A stretch of 32,780 bases of DNA from Komagataeibacter melomenusus (GTDB lineage Bacteria > Pseudomonadota > Alphaproteobacteria > Acetobacterales > Acetobacteraceae), in the NCBI RefSeq assembly GCF_013155395.1, contig NZ_JABJWC010000042.1, positions 1-32,780 on the forward strand, in the 5' to 3' direction. The position numbers and the translations under genes are program-made. Positions within the stretch are counted from its first letter, which is position 1. The number at the start of each line of letters is the position of its first letter. The notes beneath the pieces were generated by a model. It was not told the origin of the DNA, searched no databases, and saw nothing but the letters and a program-made list of their open reading frames with translations. Below, in pieces: positions 8,673-16,664 of the stretch.

Positions 8673-9353
8673 CTACGCGCTGCGGCTGGCCCCAAGCCGC
8701 CAGCCATCACCATTTATGCCAAGAATGCGCTCGAACACCCACAGGTCGGAAAACTCGGTCACGGCATCCACGCCCGCCACGGGCTGGCCGTTGCCATCCA
8801 GTGTCACGCTGATCTGGTCGGATACGATGCGCACTTCGATATGGGCGACAGGATTGGGGCCGGTCGTTTCATCAATATCCGCGCCGATGATGGCGATATC
8901 GGTAATATCGCGGATTTCGCTGCGCAGCGTCTCGCCCGCCTGCTGGCGCGACGCGATCGCGGCCTCGAACGCCGTGAAGGTGGCAGCCGTCAGCAGCGTG
9001 CGCAGCGTGTTCAGGTCGCCTGCCGCATAGGCGGTCACGATCTGGCGGAAGGCCGCCTCCGTGCCCCTGGCAAACCCGTCTGGCGTGAAATCGGGCTGCA
9101 GCGCGGCAATGCGGGCCAGCACGCCGCCCACGCGCGTATCGGGCGCGGGGATGTCATATGTAACGACAGGCGGCGGCGGCTCGGGGGCTTTCTGCACCAT
9201 GGCGGGCGCCACGGGCGGGGGTGCCACGGGGCGGGCCGCCGGTTCGGCGCCGACACGGCGACCGAGGATGCTACGCAGCCGCAGCACGAGAAAGACAGCC
9301 ACCAGCCCCAGAACAATCAGATCCAGCGGAAAATGACCAAAAGAAAAATTCAT
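8673..9353 (-). CDS. TimA/Tim44-domain membrane protein
   Basis: This 226-residue protein starts with a short N-terminus and one membrane helix (about 10-27), then a proline/alanine-rich linker, then a Tim44-like domain (about 80-226) that includes GTEAAFRQIVTAYAAGDLNT and closes with TEFSDLWVFERI. It is the bacterial relative of the mitochondrial import subunit Tim44, and its exact role in bacteria is not established. It is the first gene of the minus-strand series ahead of mltA and is divergent from secB across 203 bases with no repeat element. Its position beside the chaperone gene secB fits a link to protein export, which is an inference from context. Confidence 0.82.
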   Translation of the reverse strand: MNFSFGHFPLDLIVLGLVAVFLVLRLRSILGRRVGAEPAARPVAPPPVAPAMVQKAPEPPPPVVTYDIPAPDTRVGGVLARIAALQPDFTPDGFARGTEAAFRQIVTAYAAGDLNTLRTLLTAATFTAFEAAIASRQQAGETLRSEIRDITDIAIIGADIDETTGPNPVAHIEVRIVSDQISVTLDGNGQPVAGVDAVTEFSDLWVFERILGINGDGWRLGASRSA

Positions 9354-9556
9354 GCCGCGCGTCCATCATCGCAGGTGGGCCAGCCTGCCAAAGATTACCC
9401 TGCGCTACAACATAGGCAACGCCCGGAGCCAGCACAATGCGCGACGAGCGTTAAAATTCCGGCAGCTGGTATGGCATCACCTGCATACCCATGCTACGGC
9501 CAGAGGATACGGTACCCTTTCTTTTCGCCTCTATCCTGTGGGGAATACAGACAAGC

Positions 9557-10078
9557 ATGTCCGACACGACTCAGCCGCCCGCCCCTGAAAACGCCCAGAG
9601 CGCGCCCCCGGCGCAGCCCCTGGCGATCAACCTGCAATACATCAAGGACCTGTCGTTTGAAGTGCCCGCCGGTGCGGAAATCTTCGCAACGCTGCGCACC
9701 AACCCGCAGATTTCGGTCAACATTGATGTGCAGGCCAACCGGCTGGAACCCGACCAGATGGTGTTTGAGGTGATCCTGGCCGTAAAGACCGAGGCCACCG
9801 AGCCCCCGCAGCAGGAAGGCGGCCCGCAGGGGCGCCCGGTGTTCATTGCCGAACTGGCCTATGCCTGCATCGTGACCCTGACCAACCCGCCCGCCGAGCT
9901 TGTCGAGCCGATCCTGCTCGTTGAAGTGCCGCGCCTGATCTTCCCCTATGTGCGCAACATCCTCAGCGAAGTCACGCGTGATGGCGGCTTCCCGCCCGTG
10001 GTGCTGCAGCCGATCGACTTCGTGGCGCTGTGGCAGGCCAAGCGCAACTCGTTTGACCAGACGCCGGGCCACGCCTGA
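9557..10078 (+). CDS. secB: Protein-export chaperone SecB
   Basis: SecB is a cytosolic tetrameric chaperone that keeps precursor proteins unfolded and hands them to SecA. The 173-residue reading has an acidic, proline-rich N-terminus, then QYIKDLSFEVP, VFEVILAVKTEA, FIAELAYACIVTL and LIFPYVRNILSEVTRDGGFPP, with LQPIDFVALWQ near the end, all standard SecB landmarks. The ATG at 9557 is chosen because the residues before it in an upstream extension do not resemble SecB, and a GGGGAA lies ahead of it. A strong hairpin terminator follows at 10105. The divergent neighbour is the TimA-like gene. Confidence 0.95.
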   Translation: MSDTTQPPAPENAQSAPPAQPLAINLQYIKDLSFEVPAGAEIFATLRTNPQISVNIDVQANRLEPDQMVFEVILAVKTEATEPPQQEGGPQGRPVFIAELAYACIVTLTNPPAELVEPILLVEVPRLIFPYVRNILSEVTRDGGFPPVVLQPIDFVALWQAKRNSFDQTPGHA

Positions 10079-10104
10079 TCCTTCTGGCGGTTACGGTTAC
10101 AGAC

Positions 10105-10137
10105 AAAAGGCCGGGGGCATGTGCTCCCGGCCTTTTT
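10105..10137. terminator. Bidirectional intrinsic terminator between secB and hemD
   Basis: AAAAGGCCGGG (10105-10115) pairs with CCCGGCCTTTT (10126-10136) around a short loop and is followed by TTTTT. The A-run on the left makes it act on both strands, so it can end secB (plus) and hemD (minus), which converge here. Confidence 0.9.
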
Positions 10138-10173
10138 GCATGGTCCGTGCCTGCCCTTTGCACCAGAAACGTC

Positions 10174-10914
10174 TCAAGGATTGCCCAGGCAGGCCAGCAT
10201 GGCAGCCTGATCTGGCCGGGCCGCCACGCGTATATCCCGCCATGCGGGCACGGTGGCCAGGGCGTTCGCCACGCCCGCTGACATGGCTACCGCCACGACC
10301 TGCCCCAGCAGCCCGGCCTGCGTCGCAGTCAGGGCCGCGAGAAACGCCTGCGCCGTGCGGGTGGAATAGAACAGGATCGCCGCCACCTGCCCTGCCCCGA
10401 GCGCCTGTGCCGCCTGCATGGGCAGACGCTGCCCGGGACGGACCGCATAGACGCAGCGCCGCATGACACGAAACCCCTCCGCCCGCAGTGCCTGCGCCAT
10501 GTCGCGCCCATAGCCACGCCCCACGGCCAGAAGCAGCCGCCCCCGCGCGGGCAGGGCGGCGCGCAGCAATGCGGCCAGATCATCCGCCGTGCCCGCCGCC
10601 GTGACGACATGCGTAAAACCGGCCACGCGCGCCCGCGCGCCCGTGGCATGACCCACCACGTAACAGGGTACATCATGCCATGCGGGGCGGTTTATGGCGG
10701 CAATGGCCTGCCCGCTGGTCAGCACGATGGCATCGGGGCGGGGTGTGTCTGGCGCCAGGGAAAGCGGCTCGACATGCAGCATGGAAGCCGCGATGGGCTG
10801 CCACCCCAGCCCGGCCACCGCCGCCATGGTGGGGGCGAGGCCGGGCGGGGGGCGGGTAATGATGACCCCGTTCTGCGCGACGGGGGCGTTTTGCTGGTCA
10901 GGCGCTCTCGGCAA
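10174..10914 (-). CDS. hemD: Uroporphyrinogen-III synthase
   Basis: This cytosolic enzyme is predicted to close hydroxymethylbilane into uroporphyrinogen III, inverting ring D. Sequence identity in this family is always low. The support is the opening strand GVIITRPPPG, LTSGQAIAAI, the YVVGHATGARARVAGF segment, a LLLAVGRGYGRD strand, ILFYSTRTAQAF, and the position directly after hemC. No ATG or GTG lies near the true N-terminus. A TTG at 10914, inside the end of hemC, gives 246 residues, a normal length; an ATG at 11037 would add 41 unconserved residues and a 140-base overlap. The start is therefore uncertain, while the identity is fairly firm. Confidence 0.82.
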   Translation of the reverse strand: MPRAPDQQNAPVAQNGVIITRPPPGLAPTMAAVAGLGWQPIAASMLHVEPLSLAPDTPRPDAIVLTSGQAIAAINRPAWHDVPCYVVGHATGARARVAGFTHVVTAAGTADDLAALLRAALPARGRLLLAVGRGYGRDMAQALRAEGFRVMRRCVYAVRPGQRLPMQAAQALGAGQVAAILFYSTRTAQAFLAALTATQAGLLGQVVAVAMSAGVANALATVPAWRDIRVAARPDQAAMLACLGNP

Positions 10915-11980
10915 AGATGTCAGCCGGGCTGTCGGCGCGCAGGCTGCGGCCAAGATCGCGCCCCAGGCGGGCCGCATCGGACGGCGCGCCGCTGATCGAG
11001 CGCTTGAGCAGGAAGGAGCCATCCTCCCGCGCCACAAGCCCGGTCAGGTGCAGTTCCGGCGCGCCACCGGCCACGACCGGGATCAGCCGCGCGTAACCGC
11101 CAATGGGCGTGCGGCACGAACCGTCAAGCTCGGCGAGCAGCGCACGCTCGGCCGTGGCCACGGCGCGAGCCTCGTAATCCTCGATGGCGGAAAGAAGTTC
11201 GCGCAGTTCCACATCGCTTTCGCGCACGGTCACACCCACAATGCCCTGCCCCGCCGCCGGCACCATGATGGTGGGGTCAAGGATCACGTCGGCGCGGTCT
11301 TCCATGCCCAGGCGGCGCAAGCCTGCATAGGCCAGCAGGGTGGCATCGCACTGGCGCGCGGCCAGCTTGTCGAGCCGTGTCTGCACATTGCCGCGCAGCA
11401 GGCCGAATTTCAGGTCGGGGCGCACATGCAGCATCTGCGCCTGCCGCCGCACCGAGGCACAGCCCACCAGCGCACCCTGCGGCAGCACGGCGTACGGGTC
11501 AGCCGGGTCGGGCTCGCCACAGCCGGGGCCAAGGATCAGCACATCACGCGCATCCTCGCGCTTGAGGGTGCAGGCCAGCACCAGCCCCGGCGGCAGCGTG
11601 GTTTCAAGGTCCTTGAGGCTGTGAACGGCAAAATCGATCCGCCCATCAAGCAGCGCCTCATGGATTTCCTTGGCGAACAGGCCCTTGCCGCCAATTTCGG
11701 CCAGCTTGCGGTTGAGCACCTGGTCGCCCGTGGTGCTGATCTGGTGCTCCTGGAACGCGCCCATGTCGCGCAGCACGGGGCAGAAGCGGGTCAGCACCGT
11801 CAGGAAGGCGCGCGTCTGCACCAGCGCCAGCGGGGAGGCCCGCGTTCCGACCTTCAGCGGTAGCTGCCGCCGGTGGGGTTCGGTCTGGGTGGCTTCCTTT
11901 CGCTGGCGTGCAGCAGCCTCGGCCGCGACTTTCTGTAGCGCGGACGATGGAAACGGGGCGGATGGCTTTGCGGACTCCAT
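10898..11980 (-). CDS. hemC: Porphobilinogen deaminase (hydroxymethylbilane synthase)
   Basis: This enzyme joins four porphobilinogen units into hydroxymethylbilane in haem synthesis. The domain begins at LKVGTRASPLALVQT (about 43), with KGLFAKEIHEALLDG, the conserved HSLKD, and VPAAGQGIVGV. Cys 289 in ELDGSCRTPIGG is the attachment site of the dipyrromethane cofactor. An N-terminal extension of about 40 residues, rich in Ala, Lys and Arg, precedes the catalytic fold, so a later start is possible, although the ATG at 11980 is open and plausible. The gene overlaps or abuts hemD (operon) and diverges from tsaD, with 71 bases between. Confidence 0.95.
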   Translation of the reverse strand: MESAKPSAPFPSSALQKVAAEAAARQRKEATQTEPHRRQLPLKVGTRASPLALVQTRAFLTVLTRFCPVLRDMGAFQEHQISTTGDQVLNRKLAEIGGKGLFAKEIHEALLDGRIDFAVHSLKDLETTLPPGLVLACTLKREDARDVLILGPGCGEPDPADPYAVLPQGALVGCASVRRQAQMLHVRPDLKFGLLRGNVQTRLDKLAARQCDATLLAYAGLRRLGMEDRADVILDPTIMVPAAGQGIVGVTVRESDVELRELLSAIEDYEARAVATAERALLAELDGSCRTPIGGYARLIPVVAGGAPELHLTGLVAREDGSFLLKRSISGAPSDAARLGRDLGRSLRADSPADIFAESA

Positions 11981-12008
11981 ATCGCGTGTCTATTACCGCA
12001 TCGCGATA
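11980..12008. promoter_or_regulatory. Inverted repeat in the hemC-tsaD divergent promoter region
   Basis: TATCGCG (11980-11986) and CGCGATA (12002-12008) are inverse complements separated by 15 bases, centred just upstream of the hemC start codon in a 71-base divergent gap. This spacing would suit a dimeric repressor. No regulator is identified, and 7-bp arms could arise by chance. Confidence 0.25.
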
Positions 12009-12051
12009 AAGGAAAGATGACATTCGACACATCCGGATTGTAAATTGCGCC

Positions 12052-13167
12052 ATGCCCGATAGCGACCAGACCCCACCCGATCTGCCAACTCCCGTTATGG
12101 CCATTGAATCTTCGTGCGATGACACCGCCTGTGCCATCGTCACGATAGACGGTCGGATCGTGGCAGAAACGACATTAACGCAATCCGGCCATGTGCCATT
12201 TGGCGGGGTCGTGCCCGAAATTGCCGCCCGCGCCCACCTTGCCGCCCTGCCAGCACTCGTGCGCGACACGCTGGCCAAGGCCGACATGCAGCCCCACGAA
12301 CTCGGCGCCATTGCCGCAAGCTGCGGGCCGGGACTGATTGGCGGGCTGATCGTCGGCGCCGACATGGGCAAGGGCATGGCCATAGCACTCGACAAGCCCT
12401 TCATCGCCGTCAACCACATCGAGGCCCATGCCCTGACCGCGCGCCTGCCCGGCGTGGCTGAAAATGGCGCGCCGTTCCCCTACCTGCTCCTGCTCGTGTC
12501 AGGCGGGCACTGCCAGTGCATCGCGGTGGAAGGTGTCGGCCACTACCGCAGGCTGGGCGGCACGATCGATGACGCGGCGGGCGAGGCGTTTGACAAGGTG
12601 GCCAAGATGCTCGGCCTCGGCTGGCCGGGCGGCCCGGCGGTAGAGGTCCTTGCGCGTGAGGGCGATCCACGCGCGGTCTCCCTGCCCCGCCCGCTGATGG
12701 GCCGGCCGGGATGTGACTTCTCCTTCTCCGGCCTGAAAACCGCCGTGGCACAGAAGCTGCCTGTGGCCGTGCGCACCGCCCTGCCCCGGCAGGAAGCCGC
12801 CGATATTGCCGCAAGCTTCCAGCAGGCGGTGAGCGACATCGTGATCGACCGCCTCGGCCATGCGCTGGCGATGATGGAGCGCCCCACCACGCTGGTGGTG
12901 GCGGGCGGCGTTGCGGCCAATGGCGTGCTGCGCGCCAACCTGCGCGATTTTGCGGCCCGCCACGACCTGCCCTTTGCCGCCCCGCCGCTGCGGCTGTGTA
13001 CCGACAATGCCGTGATGGTGGCGTGGGCCGCGATCGAGACCATGCGCGCGCGCCGCGAGGCGGGGCTGCCCATTCCCAACGACATCGCCCTGCGCCCCCG
13101 CCCACGCTGGCCGCTCGCGGAAATGGCGCAGCGCATGACAGCGGACCTGCTTGAGACAACGCCTTAG
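12052..13167 (+). CDS. tsaD: tRNA N6-threonylcarbamoyladenosine transferase subunit
   Basis: TsaD transfers the threonylcarbamoyl group to A37 of tRNAs that read ANN codons, acting with TsaB and TsaE. The fold is that of the ASKHA ATPases. Visible are AIESSCDDT (17-25), the metal-binding NHIEAH with His 122 and His 126, SGGHC (150-154), GTIDDAAGEAFDKVAKMLGL, FSFSGLKTA, and the late GGVAANGVLR and CTDNAVMVAW. At 371 residues it is slightly long because of about 15 polar N-terminal residues, so the Met at position 16 may be the true start. A palindromic element separates it from gpsA. Confidence 0.95.
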   Translation: MPDSDQTPPDLPTPVMAIESSCDDTACAIVTIDGRIVAETTLTQSGHVPFGGVVPEIAARAHLAALPALVRDTLAKADMQPHELGAIAASCGPGLIGGLIVGADMGKGMAIALDKPFIAVNHIEAHALTARLPGVAENGAPFPYLLLLVSGGHCQCIAVEGVGHYRRLGGTIDDAAGEAFDKVAKMLGLGWPGGPAVEVLAREGDPRAVSLPRPLMGRPGCDFSFSGLKTAVAQKLPVAVRTALPRQEAADIAASFQQAVSDIVIDRLGHALAMMERPTTLVVAGGVAANGVLRANLRDFAARHDLPFAAPPLRLCTDNAVMVAWAAIETMRARREAGLPIPNDIALRPRPRWPLAEMAQRMTADLLETTP

Positions 13168-13172
13168 AAGAT

Positions 13173-13254
13173 AAAGGTTTTTGGTGAAGCTTTTTTTCAA
13201 AAAGCTTCGAAAGACGCCGCCTGTTTGAAAAATGGCGGCACCCAAAAAACTTTT
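13173..13254. repeat. Palindromic element copy C (complete)
   Basis: A complete 82-base copy in the order outer arm, hairpin 1, hairpin 2, outer arm. The outer arms are AAAGGTTTTTGGTG and CACCCAAAAAACTTTT. Hairpin 1 is GAAGCTTTTT (13186-13195) with AAAAAGCTTC (13199-13208). Hairpin 2 is GCCGCC (13216-13221) with GGCGGC (13234-13239). It lies between tsaD and gpsA. Confidence 0.9.
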
Positions 13255-13364
13255 ATCACACACGCGCCCCTCTTCCCCTTGCCCAGCAACCCCGCGCGGC
13301 GCATTGCGGTTAGGCACATGACAGAAGGCCGGTTCACGGCACACACCTGCGGAGAACGCACATC

Positions 13365-14336
13365 ATGACCCACACCAAACGCATTGCCGTGATCGGCGCA
13401 GGCGCCTGGGGCACGGCGCTGGCCCTGCAGGCCGCCCGCGCGGGCGCGCATGTCACGCTGTGGGCGCGCAATCCCGCCGCCCTCTCGGCGGGGAGGGTCA
13501 TGCCGCGCCTGCCCGGCTTTGCCCTGCCCGAAGCCATTACGGTCACCGACGCCCTGCCCCGCCAGGCGGATCTGATGCTGCTGGCCTGCCCCATGCAGCA
13601 CCTGCGCGCGGTTGGCAGCACGCTGCTGCCCTGCGCGCCGATGATCGCCTGCTGCAAGGGCATCGAGCAGGCGACCGGCCTCATGCCGTTGCAGGTGCTG
13701 GGCGAGGTGTTTCCCCATAGCGTGCTCGGCGTGCTGTCCGGCCCCAATTTTGCGCATGAGATCGCTGCCGGCCTGCCCGCGGCCGCCGTGCTGGCCAGCA
13801 GCGATCGCGCGCAGGCCCGCAGGCTGGCCGACCTGCTGACCACGCCCGCCTTCCGGCTCTATGCCAGCGATGACCCGACCGGCGTGCAGCTTGGCGGTGC
13901 TGCCAAGAACGTGGTGGCCATTGCCGCAGGCGCCACCATGGGGGCGAAACTGGGCGAGAACGCGCGCGCGGGCCTGATCACCCGCGCCATTGCCGAACTC
14001 GCCCGCCTGTCGCACGCGCTGGGCGGCAAGGTGGAAACGCTGTCCGGCCTTGCGGGGATCGGCGACCTGCTGCTGACCTGCACGGGGGCGGCCTCGCGCA
14101 ATTACCGGCTGGGGCTGGCCGTGGGCCAGGGCATGCCCGCGCGCGAAGCCGCAGCCGCCCTCGAGGGCGTGGCCGAGGGCATGGCCACGGCCCCCGCCCT
14201 GCACCTTCTGGCCCAGGCGCACGGAGTCAGCACGCCCGTCATCGCCACGGTGGCCAGCCTGCTGGCGGGCGAGATCGACATGACGCTGGCGGCACGCGCG
14301 CTTCTGGCCCGCCCGGTGGGGCATGAATTCGCCTGA
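13365..14336 (+). CDS. gpsA: NAD(P)-dependent glycerol-3-phosphate dehydrogenase
   Basis: This cytosolic enzyme reduces dihydroxyacetone phosphate to sn-glycerol-3-phosphate, the backbone of membrane phospholipids. The N-terminal nucleotide-binding loop GAGAWGTALA (11-20) is complete. The family segments VLSGPNFAHEIAAG, LGGAAKNVVAIAAG (carrying the catalytic Lys) and LAGIGDLLLTCTGAASRNYRLG follow, then EGVAEGM. The 323-residue length is normal. Translation starts at an ATG preceded by GGAG at a good distance. The upstream gap contains a full palindromic element. The downstream gene is a glutathione peroxidase after 104 bases. Confidence 0.96.
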   Translation: MTHTKRIAVIGAGAWGTALALQAARAGAHVTLWARNPAALSAGRVMPRLPGFALPEAITVTDALPRQADLMLLACPMQHLRAVGSTLLPCAPMIACCKGIEQATGLMPLQVLGEVFPHSVLGVLSGPNFAHEIAAGLPAAAVLASSDRAQARRLADLLTTPAFRLYASDDPTGVQLGGAAKNVVAIAAGATMGAKLGENARAGLITRAIAELARLSHALGGKVETLSGLAGIGDLLLTCTGAASRNYRLGLAVGQGMPAREAAAALEGVAEGMATAPALHLLAQAHGVSTPVIATVASLLAGEIDMTLAARALLARPVGHEFA

Positions 14337-14440
14337 CCGGAGCGCAGGCTACATTGCACATTTGCAAACAGGTAACTTGACCCCCGGCGTACCAGCCTGC
14401 AATCGGATCATTCCGGCGCGCATACGAGACCGAACATTCC

Positions 14441-14926
14441 ATGACCACGATCTACGATTTTAAACTTCCCGCCCTTAATGGCTCCGAGATCGACCTCGGC
14501 ACGTTGCGGGGCAAGCCGATCCTGATTGCCAACACGGCCTCGAAATGCGGGTTCACCCCGCAATATGAAGGGCTGCAGAGCCTGTGGACCACATGGCGCA
14601 GCCACGACCTTGTGGTGATTGGCGTGCCCTCGGGTGATTTTGGCAACCAGGAGCTTGCCACCCCTGCCGAGATCGGCACCTTCTGCCAGCGCAACTACAA
14701 TGTGACCTTTCCCCTTACGGTCAAAAGCCACGTCAAGGGGCCGCAGGCGATTCCGCTGTTCCGCTGGCTGGCGCGCGAGGGGGGATTCCTGTCGCTGCCA
14801 CGCTGGAATTTCTACAAATACCTGATCGGGCGCGACGGCAGCCTGGCCAACTGGTTCACCTGCGTCACCTCGCCCGAATCGCGCCGCGTGCGCATGGCGG
14901 TCGAACGCGCCGTGATGGATCACTGA
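14441..14926 (+). CDS. Glutathione peroxidase family thiol peroxidase
   Basis: The 161-residue protein belongs to the bacterial GPx family, which reduces hydroperoxides with a thiol donor, in bacteria often thioredoxin rather than glutathione. The peroxidatic cysteine is Cys 36 in NTASKCGFTPQYEGL. VPSGDFGNQE and WNFYKYLIGRDG carry the conserved Gln and Trp-Asn of the active site. The segment around Cys 69-85 of thioredoxin-dependent members, which holds the resolving Cys, here reads GDFGNQELATPAEIGTFCQR with one cysteine, so a resolving role for it is possible. No signal peptide is seen, so it is cytosolic. murJ follows after 25 bases and may be co-transcribed. Confidence 0.92.
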   Translation: MTTIYDFKLPALNGSEIDLGTLRGKPILIANTASKCGFTPQYEGLQSLWTTWRSHDLVVIGVPSGDFGNQELATPAEIGTFCQRNYNVTFPLTVKSHVKGPQAIPLFRWLAREGGFLSLPRWNFYKYLIGRDGSLANWFTCVTSPESRRVRMAVERAVMDH

Positions 14927-14951
14927 TGGATATCATGGCACGCCCCGCCAC

Positions 14952-16514
14952 ATGCTGAAGGGCTTCCTGACCGTAAGCGGCTGGACCATGATCAGCCGCG
15001 TGCTCGGGCTGGTGCGCGACCAGCTTCTGGCGGCCCTTCTGGGCACGGGGGCGGCGCAGGATGCGTATCAGATCGCCTTCCGCCTGCCCAACATGTTCCG
15101 CCGCCTGTTTGGCGAGGGCGCGCTGAACGCCGCCTTCGTGCCGCTGTTTGCCTCCCTGCTCGAGCGCGAGGGCAAGGACACCGCGCGGCAGTTCGCCAGC
15201 GAGACCATGAGCGTGCTGCTGTCATGGCTGCTGCTGCTGACCGTGCTGGGCGAGATCTTCATGCCCGGCGTGCTGCGCGTGATCGCGCCGGGCTTCGCAC
15301 ATGGGGATGTGCGCGATTCGCTGGCCATCTCGCTCAGCCGCATCACGTTTCCCTACCTGCTCATGATCTGCGGGGCGGCACTCGTCTCGGGCGTGCTCAA
15401 CGGCATGCACAGATTTGGCGTGGCGGCAGCCGCCTATGTCAGCTTCAACGTGGTGGGCATTGCCGCCATCGTGCTGCTGCCCCCCTTTACGGGCGATGTG
15501 GCCCATGCCGCGGCCTGGGGGGTGAGTGCCTCGGGCGTGGTGCAGTTCGGCATCCTGCTCTACGCGGCGGCGCGCGCGGGCATGCGGCTGCGGCTGGTCA
15601 TGCCGTGCCTGACCCCGCGCATCCGCACGCTGCTGGCCCGCATGGGCGTGGGGCTGGTGGGCAGCGGCATTACCCAGATCAACTTCCTGGTCGATACCAT
15701 CATCGCCACCCTGCTGCCTGCAGGCAGCGTGTCGCTCATGTATTTTGCCGACCGGGTGAACCAGTTGCCGCTGGGCGTGCTCGGCGCGGCTGCGGGCACC
15801 ACGCTGCTGCCCGTGCTCACCCGCCACCTCGCCGCCGATGACGAGGCGGGGGCTCATGGCGTGCAGAACCGCGCCATTTCCTACGCCCTGATCCTGACCC
15901 TGCCCGCCGCCGCAGGCCTGCTGGTGCTGGCGGCCCCCGTGATGATGGCGCTGTTCGGCCACGGGCAGTTCACTGCGCATGACGCGGTGCTGGCCGCGCA
16001 GTCGCTGCGGGCCTATGCGCTTGGGCTGCCTGCCTTCGTGCTGGTCAAGGTGCTCTCGCCCGGCTTCTTCGCGCGGGGTGATACGCGCACCCCGGTGCTG
16101 GTGGGCATGGGCACGCTGGCGCTCAACTTCATTCTCAACATCAGCTTCATGCACTGGCTGGCCCATATCGGCCCGCCACTGGCCAGCAGCCTCGCTGCCA
16201 TGGTCAATGCGGGCGTGCTGGCCTTCATCCTGCTGCGGCGCGGCGCACTGGTGCCCGACCCCGGCCTGCTGCGCCAGCTTGCGGGCATGGTGGGCTGTGC
16301 CGGGCTGATGGCGGGCGGTGTCGCCCTGCTGGGCTACACGCCGCTGGGCCACGCCATGACGGCAGGCCCGCTCATGCGGATTGTGGATGTGGGCATGCTG
16401 ATCGGGCTGGGCGTGGGGCTCTACCTCGTGGCCCTGCATGGGTTGGGCGTGACCGACCTGCGGCTCGCCCTTGGCGCGGTCAAGCGGCGGCTGGGCCGGA
16501 AGCGGCAGGCCTAG
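14952..16514 (+). CDS. murJ: Lipid II flippase MurJ (MviN)
   Basis: This is an inner-membrane protein of 520 residues with about 14 predicted membrane helices that flips lipid II to the periplasm for peptidoglycan assembly. The N-terminus SGWTMISRVLGLVRDQLLAA and the following AQDAYQIAFRLPNMFRRLFGEGALNAAFVPLF are the classic MurJ signature with its essential arginines, and YFADRVNQLPLGVLGAA marks helix 8. The C-terminus ends in KRRLGRKRQA. It starts 25 bases after the peroxidase gene. A complete palindromic element separates it from mutS. Confidence 0.96.
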   Translation: MLKGFLTVSGWTMISRVLGLVRDQLLAALLGTGAAQDAYQIAFRLPNMFRRLFGEGALNAAFVPLFASLLEREGKDTARQFASETMSVLLSWLLLLTVLGEIFMPGVLRVIAPGFAHGDVRDSLAISLSRITFPYLLMICGAALVSGVLNGMHRFGVAAAAYVSFNVVGIAAIVLLPPFTGDVAHAAAWGVSASGVVQFGILLYAAARAGMRLRLVMPCLTPRIRTLLARMGVGLVGSGITQINFLVDTIIATLLPAGSVSLMYFADRVNQLPLGVLGAAAGTTLLPVLTRHLAADDEAGAHGVQNRAISYALILTLPAAAGLLVLAAPVMMALFGHGQFTAHDAVLAAQSLRAYALGLPAFVLVKVLSPGFFARGDTRTPVLVGMGTLALNFILNISFMHWLAHIGPPLASSLAAMVNAGVLAFILLRRGALVPDPGLLRQLAGMVGCAGLMAGGVALLGYTPLGHAMTAGPLMRIVDVGMLIGLGVGLYLVALHGLGVTDLRLALGAVKRRLGRKRQA

Positions 16515-16536
16515 ACGCCTTGTGAAAACAACGGAT

Positions 16537-16615
16537 AAAAGTTTTTGGGTGCCGCCTTTTTTCAAAAAGGCAGCGTTCCCGGAAGCTTTTTGAAAAAAGC
16601 TTCACCAAAAACTTT
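16537..16615. repeat. Palindromic element copy D (complete, reverse orientation)
   Basis: Relative to copy C the order is inverted. The arm AAAAGTTTTTGGGTG leads into hairpin 2 (GCCGCC from 16551, with GGCAGC to 16574, one mismatch). Hairpin 1 follows (GAAGCTTTTT 16582-16591 with AAAAAGCTTC 16594-16603), then the arm CACCAAAAACTTT. It lies between murJ and mutS. Confidence 0.9.
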
Positions 16616-16664
16616 CTTCTGCTCCCTGCTGGCGAATCCCCCACCCCACCGGTAGACACCAGAC

